Positions 18,344 to 25,630 of a DNA stretch of 26,889 bases are shown piece after piece. Source of the stretch: Pusillimonas sp035515275 (lineage in GTDB: Bacteria > Pseudomonadota > Gammaproteobacteria > Burkholderiales > Burkholderiaceae_B); the NCBI RefSeq assembly GCF_035515275.1, contig NZ_DATJBQ010000064.1:1-26889 (forward strand). Direction: 5' to 3'. A model generated the notes under the pieces. The model was not told the DNA's origin. It did not search any database and worked only from the letters and a program-made list of their open reading frames with translations. Position numbers and translations under genes: made by a program. How positions within the stretch are numbered: position 1 is the first letter of the stretch; every line of letters starts with the position of its first letter.

Positions 18344-19855
18344 TTAAGCGACCACTTTAGCGGCGGTGGGCGCCGTCTGGGGTAATGCGGGCCCCACCAA
18401 TGCGGGGTCGATAGCGTCCGGGTTGTACTTGTAAACCACGGGGTTCGGCTTGGGTTGGCCTTTGATGGTGCGGTAGGTATTCCAGGCCATCAGGAACATG
18501 CCGCTCAGGAAGAACAGCCCACCCAGCAAGCGAATGGCGTACAGGGGGTAGGTAGCGCTGACACCTTCGACGAAGCTGTAGGTAAGCGTGCCGTCAGCGC
18601 CGGTCGCGCGCCACATCAGGCCCTGCATCACGCCGGCCACCCACATCGAGCTTATGTACAGCACGACGCCGATGGTAGCCAGCCAGAAGTGCAGTTCGAT
18701 CTGCTTGACGCTGGCCATGGACGTGCGTCCGTAGAGGCGCGGGATCATGTAATACAGCGAGCCGAAGGTGATCATGGCAACCCAGCCCAATGCGCCCACG
18801 TGCACGTGGCCGACTGTCCAGTCGGTGTAATGCGACAGCGCATTGACGGTACGGATGGACATCATCGAGCCCTCGAACGTGGCCATGCCGTAGAACGACA
18901 GCGCGGTAACAAGGAACTTGAGGATGGGATCGGTGCGCAGCTTGTACCAGGCGCCCGACAGCGTCATGATGCCGTTGATCATGCCGCCCCACGAAGGCGC
19001 CAGCAGAATCAGCGAAAACGCCATGCCAAGGGCTTGGGTCCAGTCGGGTAGCGAGGTGTAGTGCAAATGGTGCGGGCCGGCCCACATATAGGTGAAGGCC
19101 AGCGCCCAGAAGTGCACAATGGACAAGCGATACGAATAAATCGGGCGGTCGGCCTGCTTGGGCACAAAATAGTACATCATGCCCAGAAAGCTGGTGGTCA
19201 GGAAGAAACCCACGGCATTATGGCCATACCACCACTGCACCATGGCATCTTGCACACCGGCGTACGCCGAGTACGACTTCCACATGGTAACGGGCAGTTC
19301 CATGTTGTTGAAGATGTGCAGCACGGCGATGGTGACGATATACGAACCAAAGAACCAGTTGGCCACGTAGATATGACGCACACGCCGCTTGACGATGGTT
19401 CCGAAGAACACCACGGCGTACGACACCCAGACCACGGCGATCAGGATATCGATGGGCCATTCGTACTCGGCATATTCCTTGGTGGTGGTATAGCCCATGG
19501 GCAGGGTAATAAAACCAAGCACCAGGGCCAGTTGCCAGCCCCAAAAGGTGAATGACGCCAGCTTATCTGAAAACAGGCGCACCTGACAGGTTCGTTGCAC
19601 CACGTAGTACGAGGTGGCAAACAGGGCGGTTCCGCCGAATGCAAAGATGACGGTGTTGGTATGCACCGGACGCAGGCGACCGTAGCTTAACCAAGGTGTG
19701 TTGAAGTTGAGCTCAGGCCAAATAAGTTGGGCGGCGATCAACACCCCCACGCCCATACCTACGATCCCCCAGAATATGGTCATGATCGTAAACTGCCGGA
19801 CCACACCATAATTGAAGGTTTCCGGTTGCCCGGCCATCGTACCCGAAGTACCCAT
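18344..19855 (-). CDS. ccoN: cbb3-type cytochrome c oxidase subunit I (catalytic)
   Basis: The 503-residue, 12-helix subunit reduces oxygen to water at a heme b3-CuB centre in the inner membrane. All metal ligands are present at a constant offset of 5 from the Pseudomonas stutzeri enzyme: His65 and His352 for heme b, His350 for heme b3, and His212, His262 and His263 for CuB. Tyr256 fits the cross-linked tyrosine position. Motifs include RPVHTNTVIFAFGG, WWYGHNAVGF, AGPHHLHYTSLPDW and TDWTVGHVHVGALGW. The start at 19855 has AGGGGAA a few bases upstream. The gene follows ccoS after 29 bases. I see no separate FNR box there, so it probably relies on the promoter before the ccoI-like gene. Confidence 0.98.
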   Translation of the reverse strand: MGTSGTMAGQPETFNYGVVRQFTIMTIFWGIVGMGVGVLIAAQLIWPELNFNTPWLSYGRLRPVHTNTVIFAFGGTALFATSYYVVQRTCQVRLFSDKLASFTFWGWQLALVLGFITLPMGYTTTKEYAEYEWPIDILIAVVWVSYAVVFFGTIVKRRVRHIYVANWFFGSYIVTIAVLHIFNNMELPVTMWKSYSAYAGVQDAMVQWWYGHNAVGFFLTTSFLGMMYYFVPKQADRPIYSYRLSIVHFWALAFTYMWAGPHHLHYTSLPDWTQALGMAFSLILLAPSWGGMINGIMTLSGAWYKLRTDPILKFLVTALSFYGMATFEGSMMSIRTVNALSHYTDWTVGHVHVGALGWVAMITFGSLYYMIPRLYGRTSMASVKQIELHFWLATIGVVLYISSMWVAGVMQGLMWRATGADGTLTYSFVEGVSATYPLYAIRLLGGLFFLSGMFLMAWNTYRTIKGQPKPNPVVYKYNPDAIDPALVGPALPQTAPTAAKVVA

Positions 19856-19884
19856 GGAATTCCCCTAATACAAACAAATAAGAG

Positions 19885-20145
19885 TTATCTCGGCATTTTT
19901 GCCTGAGATGCTTCGTGCGCCGTGGACGACGAAGCATGGTTCGTTTCACCTTGTACACCGCCGGCGGTTTCGCCCGGCTCGACCCCCTGTTGGGGGTCAG
20001 GGCTGGCTTCGTCGTCGTTCAGGATAGAGCTGGCGGCAGAGTCGGAGTTGTCGAACTGGCCGGCGAATATCGCCCACCAAAACGCCACACCGATTGCCAC
20101 CACGAAAACGATCGAGATGGCAATGAGCAGGAACATTGCCTCCAT
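19885..20145 (-). CDS. ccoS: cbb3 oxidase maturation protein CcoS
   Basis: The 86-residue protein opens MEAMFLLIAISIVFVVAIGV, one membrane helix, then AFWWAIFAGQFDNSD, the conserved FWWAxxxGQFDD segment of CcoS/FixS. The usual family length is about 50-70 residues; here a low-complexity acidic/serine tail of about 45 residues (SPDPQQGVEPGETAGGVQ) extends it. CcoS is needed for cofactor insertion into cbb3 oxidase. It starts 5 bases after the stop of the ccoI-like gene. Met4 is an alternative start, but GGAGG sits too close to it. Confidence 0.92.
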   Translation of the reverse strand: MEAMFLLIAISIVFVVAIGVAFWWAIFAGQFDNSDSAASSILNDDEASPDPQQGVEPGETAGGVQGETNHASSSTAHEASQAKMPR

Positions 20146-20150
20146 GTCAG

Positions 20151-21110
20151 CTAACCGGCGACGGCCACCGCGCCCGAAGACGTGGCGACCGTTTGTTGCC
20201 TGTACAGGCGCCAGGCGTTGGCCGCAACGGCCAACGAAGAAAGCAGCATGGTAATGGCGGCCACCCACGGCTGAACCCAGCCGATTGCAGCCAGCGGCAT
20301 CATCAACACATGCCACAGCATGGCGCCCAACAGGCTTTGACGCGAAACGCGTTGACAAGCTTTACTAAGGTAAAAAAATTCTTGTTCGGTGATATGGGGC
20401 CGGGCCATGAGACTGGCATGGGCCGCGGCGACCGACGTGGGCACAGCCATGGCCATTGCACAGGGGCAACTGATGACCAGCATGGCAACCATGATGCCGA
20501 CGGCGCGCTCGGGCACATAAAAAAACCAGATCGCGCCAGCCACGAACGACACCCCCAACTGAATGAGCGTGAACCAGATGGCAACGCGGTCGGCCTTGGC
20601 CGACAGAAAGGCACGTTGTCGTTCGACTAGCTCGTGCATGCGACCGCTGCCCACGGCCTGGCGTGCGCAAAGCTCAAGGTAACGAGCAGTGAGCAAAAAA
20701 GCCACGAACATGGTGACGGAATCGAAGTAGACCTCGCCGTGCTGGGCATAGGTGGCGTAGGTGCTGGGAATGAAGGCGGCGATAATGCCCAGGGCAACGG
20801 GCACATCCATGCTGATGCCGGCCTGCCGCATGCGGCGCGCGGCGCCTTGCCAGACCGGCCAGGCGCAGTAGGCGACAACGGGAACGGTAAGCGCCAGGCT
20901 GACCCAGTTCATGAAGACAATGGCGCTATCGAGAAAGGTTCGGTCTTGGGCCCCCATGGGGGTATTGCGCAAATACCCTGGGAACGCGAACATCATGACC
21001 TGCATCATGACCAGCCACGCCAAGCCCAGACGCGCCAGCATATGCCGACGCAGTCGCCGCTGATCGGACGGTAGCGATTCAGGTATGGAGAAAATGGAAA
21101 AGGCGCGCAT
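20151..21110 (-). CDS. CcoI/FixI-like copper P-type ATPase membrane core without catalytic domains
   Basis: The uninterrupted 319-residue frame aligns by eye to the membrane part of copper P1B-ATPases. Helices MA/MB lie at about 28-45 and 60-84, M1/M2 at 102-121 and 129-148 (YFDSVTMFVAFLLTARYLEL), M3/M4 at 174-198 and 203-224, and M5/M6 at 260-278 and 280-300. M4 carries the CPC metal motif (Cys215, Cys217) in VISCPCAMAMAVPT. M6 keeps Met288 and Ser292 of the copper site; the M5 Tyr-Asn pair is Trp266-His267. The actuator domain (TGE) between M2 and M3 and the phosphorylation/nucleotide domains (DKTGT, HP, GDGxND) between M4 and M5 are missing, each replaced by about 25 residues. No N-terminal CxxC metal domain is seen. 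CcoI normally moves copper for cbb3 assembly; this protein cannot hydrolyse ATP. An upstream Met at 21140 lies before the predicted transcript start. Confidence 0.85.
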   Translation of the reverse strand: MRAFSIFSIPESLPSDQRRLRRHMLARLGLAWLVMMQVMMFAFPGYLRNTPMGAQDRTFLDSAIVFMNWVSLALTVPVVAYCAWPVWQGAARRMRQAGISMDVPVALGIIAAFIPSTYATYAQHGEVYFDSVTMFVAFLLTARYLELCARQAVGSGRMHELVERQRAFLSAKADRVAIWFTLIQLGVSFVAGAIWFFYVPERAVGIMVAMLVISCPCAMAMAVPTSVAAAHASLMARPHITEQEFFYLSKACQRVSRQSLLGAMLWHVLMMPLAAIGWVQPWVAAITMLLSSLAVAANAWRLYRQQTVATSSGAVAVAG

Positions 21111-21120
21111 GGTGTAACGC

Positions 21121-21126
21121 ACTATA
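21121..21126 (-). promoter_or_regulatory. -10 element of the cbb3 operon promoter
   Basis: TATAGT on the minus strand implies a transcript start near 21114. That is about 41.5 bases from the centre of the FNR box, the class II activation geometry. The ATG at 21110 would then have a leader of only about 4 bases. Confidence 0.7.
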
Positions 21127-21148
21127 ACGTTGCGCTGCACAAAATGCC

Positions 21149-21162
21149 TTGATCTAGATCAA
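21149..21162. promoter_or_regulatory. Perfect FNR/ANR binding site
   Basis: TTGATCTAGATCAA is an exact match to the FNR consensus TTGAT-N4-ATCAA, and its centre is also palindromic. It lies upstream of the ccoI-like gene at the head of the cbb3 operon. It is the only full FNR box I noticed in the window. Confidence 0.9.
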
Positions 21163-21165
21163 GCA

Positions 21166-21194
21166 GCGACGTGTTCGGTACGGGAACACGTCGC
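21166..21194. terminator. 11-bp perfect hairpin between aceA and the FNR box
   Basis: GCGACGTGTTC (21166-21176) pairs with GAACACGTCGC (21184-21194) around a 7-base loop. It lies about 70 bases after the aceA stop and 3 bases from the FNR box. No T run follows on either strand, so it is either an atypical aceA terminator or an operator/insulator of the cbb3 promoter. Confidence 0.45.
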
Positions 21195-21264
21195 CATCTG
21201 GCGCGAACACCGCTGCTTGAGTCGGCTTGTTCGGGCTGCCCTTGGGCGCCAGGCCTGGTTATGC

Positions 21265-22581
21265 TTAGGCCACTTTTGCAGCCGGGCTGTCGAACTGAGC
21301 CTCTTCGGTGGAGCCGGTCAGTGCCGTGGTGGACGACTGGCCGCCTTCGATGGTTTGCGTCACGGCATCGAAATAGCCCGTGCCCACCTCGCGCTGGTGC
21401 TTGACCGCGGTAAAGCCCAACTCGGCTGCCGCAAATTCTTTTTGCTGCAGTTCGACAAAGGCGCTCATTTGGCGGCGCGCGTAGCCGTGGGCCAGTTCGA
21501 ACATGCCGTAGTTGAGCGAATGGAACCCCGCCAGCGTGATGAACTGAAACTTGTAACCCATGGCGCCCAGTTCGCGCTGGAAGCGTGCCACCGTATCGTC
21601 GTCCAGGTTCTTTTTCCAGTTGAACGAAGGCGAGCAATTGTAGGACAGCATCTTACCGGGAAACTGCTTGTGTATGGCTTCGGCAAAGCGTCGGGCGTAG
21701 CCCAGATCGGGCGTGGAGGTTTCACACCAGAGCAGGTCGGCGTACGGCGCATAGGCCAGTCCGCGCGAGATGGCCTGCTCGATGCCGGGCCGGGTGCGAA
21801 AAAAGCCCTCGGGCGTGCGTTCGCCGGTAATAAAGGGATGGTCATTTGCGTCGACGTCGCTGGTGATCAGGTCGGCAGCATCAGCGTCGGTGCGGGCCAG
21901 CAACACGGTGGGTACACCCATGACGTCGGCCGCCAGACGTGCCGACACGAGCTTGGCCACCGCTTCGCGCGTAGGTACCAGCACCTTGCCGCCCATATGG
22001 CCGCACTTCTTGACCGAGGCAAGCTGGTCTTCGAAGTGCACGCCCGCGGCGCCCGCTTCGATCATGGCTTTCATGAGTTCGAAGGCATTAAGCACGCCAC
22101 CGAATCCGGCTTCGGCGTCGGCCACAATGGGCGCGAAATAGTCGACATACCCCTTGTCGCCCGGGTTGGCCCCTTCCATCCATTGAATCTGGTCGCAGCG
22201 GCCCAGCGCGTTATTGATGCGGCGAACCACCTGCGGCACCGAGTTGGCCGGGTACAAAGACTGATCGGGGTACATTTCGCCGGCGAGATTGGCATCTCCC
22301 GCCACCTGCCAACCCGACAGATAAATGGCCTTCAGCCCGGCCTTGACTTGCTGCATGGCCTGGTTGCCTGTCAGGGCACCCAGAGCGTTGATGTAGTCTT
22401 CGGACTGCAGCAAGGACCAGAGTTTTTCAGCGCCTCGCTTGGCCAAGGTGTGCTCAACCTGCAGCGACCCGCGCAGCCGAACCACTTCATCGGCCCCGTA
22501 GCCGCGCTTTACGCCCTGCCAACGCGGGCTTTCGGCCCACTGAGCTTGTAAGTTGCGCACTTCCTGTTCACGTTTAGACAT
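21265..22581 (-). CDS. aceA: Isocitrate lyase
   Basis: The 438-residue enzyme splits isocitrate into glyoxylate and succinate, the first step of the glyoxylate shunt for growth on acetate and fatty acids. The catalytic loop KKCGHMGGKVLVPT is present with the active-site Cys193. Other conserved pieces are WAESPRWQGVKRGY near the N-terminus, YLSGWQVAGDAN, and a C-terminal region with ELGFTAVKHQREVGTGYFD. The start is the ATG at 22579-22581, with AGGGAG about 8 bases upstream; a longer reading from 22653 adds 24 unlike residues. No malate synthase is in the window. Expression is probably controlled from the palindrome-rich gap upstream. Confidence 0.97.
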   Translation of the reverse strand: MSKREQEVRNLQAQWAESPRWQGVKRGYGADEVVRLRGSLQVEHTLAKRGAEKLWSLLQSEDYINALGALTGNQAMQQVKAGLKAIYLSGWQVAGDANLAGEMYPDQSLYPANSVPQVVRRINNALGRCDQIQWMEGANPGDKGYVDYFAPIVADAEAGFGGVLNAFELMKAMIEAGAAGVHFEDQLASVKKCGHMGGKVLVPTREAVAKLVSARLAADVMGVPTVLLARTDADAADLITSDVDANDHPFITGERTPEGFFRTRPGIEQAISRGLAYAPYADLLWCETSTPDLGYARRFAEAIHKQFPGKMLSYNCSPSFNWKKNLDDDTVARFQRELGAMGYKFQFITLAGFHSLNYGMFELAHGYARRQMSAFVELQQKEFAAAELGFTAVKHQREVGTGYFDAVTQTIEGGQSSTTALTGSTEEAQFDSPAAKVA

Positions 22582-22666
22582 GATGTTGCTCCCTGAGAGT
22601 AGAAAAAAATCGACCAAACTTGGAAAAAATTCTACGCTTGTTGTGCGAAGCAATACACACTTATAT

Positions 22667-22694
22667 CTTATATAAGACTAAAAATATTAGTCAA
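22667..22694 (-). promoter_or_regulatory. Probable sigma-70 promoter of aceA
   Basis: On the minus strand TTGACT (22689-22694) and TATAAG (22667-22672) are 16 bases apart. This predicts a start near 22660 and a leader of about 80 bases. The -10 lies within a CTTATATAAG palindrome (22667-22676), which could itself be an operator. Confidence 0.6.
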
Positions 22695-22695
22695 T

Positions 22696-22711
22696 ATAAT
22701 CAATTGATTAT
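22696..22711. promoter_or_regulatory. 16-bp perfect palindrome upstream of aceA
   Basis: ATAATCAATTGATTAT lies 1 base upstream of the aceA -35 element, a good place for an activator or repressor. AATATT words flank it on both sides (22683 and 22713), extending the imperfect symmetry. The binding protein is unknown, and no obvious regulator gene adjoins aceA. Confidence 0.5.
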
Positions 22712-22780
22712 GAATATTATTCCGTATTATGAAACAGTTTTTTCCCTTGTGAAAGCCCTTGCGTTGCGCCGCAACAGTCA

Positions 22781-22820
22781 GTTTTCATATCGCAGCAAAC
22801 CATTTTCACATTATGAAAAC
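22781..22820. promoter_or_regulatory. Inverted repeat upstream of queF, possible operator
   Basis: GTTTTCATA (22781-22789) is mirrored by TATGAAAAC (22812-22820). A third related word, TTATGAAAC, occurs at 22727-22735. The repeated TTATGAAA motif suggests several sites for one DNA-binding protein in the aceA-queF gap. Which of the two genes it serves is not clear. Confidence 0.4.
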
Positions 22821-22867
22821 TGAGCCCGGCGCTACAATCAAGCCATTGCATTGACTCGCTTACCGCC

Positions 22868-23692
22868 ATGACCTCCTCTCTTATTCACGCACCGCTGGGC
22901 AAAGAAAGCGCCTACCCCTCCGCCTACGATCCGACACTGCTGTTTCCGATCGAACGCGAACCCAATCGCCAGACGCTGGGCACGGTACCCAGTTGGCAAG
23001 GTGCTGACATATGGAATGCCTATGAGATTTCATGGCTGAACAACAAGGGAAAACCTATCGTTGCCACGGCTCGCTTCGTGGTGCCTCACCATAGCCCCAG
23101 GCTGATCGAGTCCAAGTCATTCAAGCTTTATTTGAATTCGTTCAATAACGAGCGCTTCGCCGACGAGCAAACAGTACTCCAGCGCATGCAAAAAGATTTG
23201 TCAGACGGCTGCGGCGCGACGGTGCAGGTCGAGATCACTCCGATGGATCGCCAGCCGCCCGGCCAGACGCTGCAAGCCCTGGACGGCTTGAATATCGACG
23301 GATTGGATGTTGACATCGACACTTACACCCCTGCGCCCCATCTGCTGCAGTGCGTGGCAAACGGCCCGGTCGTGGAAGAGACCCTGGTCTCTGATCTGCT
23401 GAAGTCAAACTGCCCTGTAACGGGCCAGCCCGATTGGGCCAGTGTCCAGATTTGCTACACAGGCCGGCAAATAGACCACGCCTCGCTGTTGAAGTACATT
23501 GTGTCGCTGCGCAGCCATGACGAATTCCACGAGCATTGTGTGGAGCGCATGTATTGCGACATCAGCCGTTTGTGCGAGCCGGCGTCGTTATTGGTTTATG
23601 CGCGCTACACCCGACGCGGCGGCCTGGATATCAACCCCTGGCGCGCCAGCCACCCCGCCCAGGTTTCGCAAAGCCGAACCGTACGCCAGTAA
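22868..23692 (+). CDS. queF: NADPH-dependent 7-cyano-7-deazaguanine reductase QueF
   Basis: The 274-residue protein is the long, two-domain QueF type (E. coli 282). It reduces the nitrile preQ0 to preQ1, a committed step of queuosine synthesis. The first half holds the QueF motif ESKSFKLYLNSF (81-92), which binds NADPH. The second half holds the catalytic LKSNCPVTGQPDW with Cys182 and Asp189. The C-terminal part (HDEFHEHCVERMYCDI then YARYTRRGGLDINPWR) is family-typical. The ATG at 22868 opens a recognisable N-terminus (SLIHAPLGKESAYPSAYDPTLL minus its ends). No preQ1 riboswitch is visible upstream. It diverges from aceA and converges on the MFS gene. Confidence 0.97.
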   Translation: MTSSLIHAPLGKESAYPSAYDPTLLFPIEREPNRQTLGTVPSWQGADIWNAYEISWLNNKGKPIVATARFVVPHHSPRLIESKSFKLYLNSFNNERFADEQTVLQRMQKDLSDGCGATVQVEITPMDRQPPGQTLQALDGLNIDGLDVDIDTYTPAPHLLQCVANGPVVEETLVSDLLKSNCPVTGQPDWASVQICYTGRQIDHASLLKYIVSLRSHDEFHEHCVERMYCDISRLCEPASLLVYARYTRRGGLDINPWRASHPAQVSQSRTVRQ

Positions 23693-23725
23693 GCGGCCTT
23701 GCCGAAAGCACGGAGACTGGAACGA

Positions 23726-25009
23726 TCAACCTGCTGCCGTCTGGACAGCTGTGCGGGCGTTAACCGACCTGGCCACCATCAGGGCCAGTGCCGAAGCCGC
23801 TACAAATGCCACTGCGGCGCCTATCCAGGGCCCCTGGATGTAGCCTGCGTCGAGCATCAGACCAAAGCCCACCGGCCCAAGCGAAGCACCCACGTCCATA
23901 CCTGAATAGACCAGCCCATAAACGGTGCCCGTAGCCCCTTTGGGCGTGATGCGACGAATGAGCATGTCGCGCGACGGGGTGGCCACCCCTGCGCTGAACC
24001 CGGCCAGCACCACAACCACCATCGCCAGTGGCGAGATCAGGACACCCGAAGCCAGCAGTACCAGCAACCCGCCGGCCGCAATTAACGACAAGGCCACAGT
24101 ACGCTCGGTATTGGGCGTTGCGCCGACCAAAAAACCGCCCGCAATCATGCCCAGTGCCGAGGCCAGCATGTAGGCCGACAAGGTCGTGCCCGCCATGACC
24201 TTGTCAATGCCATAGACATCACCCAGCATGGGGATGGTGTAATTTTGTACGGCCGACAGCGCAATAGAGGTGCAGGCAAAGAAAAAGAAAGCCCCCCACA
24301 AAGCAGGCTGAGCCGCCAAGGTGGCCAAGGTGCGACCCACCGACTGCTCGGCCAGGCTGGGCGCTGCATCGGGCTCGGCCTTATCGGCAAGCCGCTCTTC
24401 ATTTTTGCCGGCCAACAGGTCACCGCCCAGCCAGATCAAAAAAAGCACCGCTGCGACCAAGGCGGCTGCGCCAAATGCGGCCACCCGCCAATCAGCCAGA
24501 TAAATAAGCGTGGTCATGAAAACCGGCGTCAGCGCCCAACCCAGGTTGCCGGTAAACCCATGGGTACTGAACGCATGGCCCAGCCGACGCGAACTGACAC
24601 GGTGATTAATGATGGAAAAATCAACCGGATGGAAAACCGAGTTGCCCGCCCCGCCTATAACAGCCGCCAGCATCAGCATGGCGTAACTGTTCGACAACCC
24701 GATAAGCACGCCCGAGAGCACAAAACAGGCCAGGCCGAATCGCAAGACCGGTGTCGGCCCGATTCGATCCACCACGAACCCCGACGAGGCCTGGCCCAGG
24801 CTCGAAACCACAAAAAAGACCGACGCCAGCAGGCCCAATCGCACGAAGTCGTAGCCGAACTCGGCGGCGAGCGGCAAAAACAAGGTGGGAAAGACCAGCT
24901 GGAAAAAGTGCGAACAAGAATGCCCTGCACCGATAAGACTGATGATCTTCCAGTCGCGGCGTTTGATCGCCGGCGTATCGGCCCCGTGATCGACAGTGGT
25001 TGCAACCAT
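23726..25009 (-). CDS. Major facilitator superfamily transporter, Fsr-like
   Basis: The 427-residue protein has about 12 membrane helices. The segment GAGHSCSHFFQLVFPTLFLP and the later NSVFHPVDFSIINHRVS resemble the fosmidomycin-resistance (Fsr) branch of MFS exporters. A charged central loop (GKNEERLADKAEPDAAPSL) separates the halves. The actual substrate cannot be told from sequence. It follows pgsA after 21 bases on the same strand, so it may be read from the uvrC-pgsA transcript. Its end faces queF with 33 bases between stops and no clear terminator. Confidence 0.85.
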   Translation of the reverse strand: MVATTVDHGADTPAIKRRDWKIISLIGAGHSCSHFFQLVFPTLFLPLAAEFGYDFVRLGLLASVFFVVSSLGQASSGFVVDRIGPTPVLRFGLACFVLSGVLIGLSNSYAMLMLAAVIGGAGNSVFHPVDFSIINHRVSSRRLGHAFSTHGFTGNLGWALTPVFMTTLIYLADWRVAAFGAAALVAAVLFLIWLGGDLLAGKNEERLADKAEPDAAPSLAEQSVGRTLATLAAQPALWGAFFFFACTSIALSAVQNYTIPMLGDVYGIDKVMAGTTLSAYMLASALGMIAGGFLVGATPNTERTVALSLIAAGGLLVLLASGVLISPLAMVVVVLAGFSAGVATPSRDMLIRRITPKGATGTVYGLVYSGMDVGASLGPVGFGLMLDAGYIQGPWIGAAVAFVAASALALMVARSVNARTAVQTAAG

Positions 25010-25030
25010 GAATAAACCTAGAAATCCAAT

Positions 25031-25612
25031 TTAAGCGTCGCGTCCGGCACGGTCGCGAATCTGCGGCATGGCCCGGCGCAGGTAATAGCACATCGACCAG
25101 ATGGTAAGCACGGCCGCCACCACGATCAGCACGCGACCAACCCAGACGCTGGACACGCCGAACAACTCTTGCCAATACAACAGGCAGGGTATGGCCACCA
25201 TCTGCGCCACGGTCTTGAGCTTGCCGAGCCAATGTACGGCCACGCTGCCGCTGGCGCCGATCTTGGCCATCCATTCACGCAGCGCCGAAATGGTGATTTC
25301 CCTGCCGATGATGATCAGTGCAATCACGGCATCGACGCGATTCAGGTCGAGCAAGATCAGCAGCGCGGCGCATACCATCAGCTTGTCGGCCACCGGATCA
25401 AGAAACGCACCGAAAGACGAAGTCTGGTTCCATCGGCGCGCCAGCCAGCCGTCGAGCCAGTCGGTAAGCGCCGCAAAAATGAACGCCAGTGCGGCGATCG
25501 TGTCGCGCGTGGTCGCGGGCAACCATTCGTGCGGCACATAAAACAGCGCCACCAGCAGCGGGATCATGGCGATTCGCAGCCACGTCAGTACGATCGGAAA
25601 GTTCAAAGGCAT
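25031..25612 (-). CDS. pgsA: CDP-diacylglycerol--glycerol-3-phosphate 3-phosphatidyltransferase
   Basis: The 193-residue inner-membrane enzyme makes phosphatidylglycerol phosphate, the precursor of phosphatidylglycerol and cardiolipin. The CDP-alcohol phosphatidyltransferase signature D-G-x2-A-R-x8-G-x3-D-x3-D is complete: Asp54, Gly55, Ala58, Arg59, Gly68, Asp72 and Asp76. Several hydrophobic helices surround it. The N-terminus MPLNFPIVLTWLRIAMIPLL is typical (NxPxxLTxxR). It begins 18 bases after the uvrC stop, matching the common uvrC-pgsA gene pair. Confidence 0.96.
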   Translation of the reverse strand: MPLNFPIVLTWLRIAMIPLLVALFYVPHEWLPATTRDTIAALAFIFAALTDWLDGWLARRWNQTSSFGAFLDPVADKLMVCAALLILLDLNRVDAVIALIIIGREITISALREWMAKIGASGSVAVHWLGKLKTVAQMVAIPCLLYWQELFGVSSVWVGRVLIVVAAVLTIWSMCYYLRRAMPQIRDRAGRDA

Positions 25613-25630
25613 AGTGATAATACTAACCCA

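Noticed and set aside
22620..22823. A 67-residue plus-strand frame in the aceA-queF gap
   Set aside because: It runs through the aceA promoter and palindromes, has no ribosome site, and looks like a chance frame in AT-rich DNA.
22823..22867. A preQ1 riboswitch before queF
   Set aside because: No preQ1 aptamer-like stem with the A-rich tail could be found in the leader.
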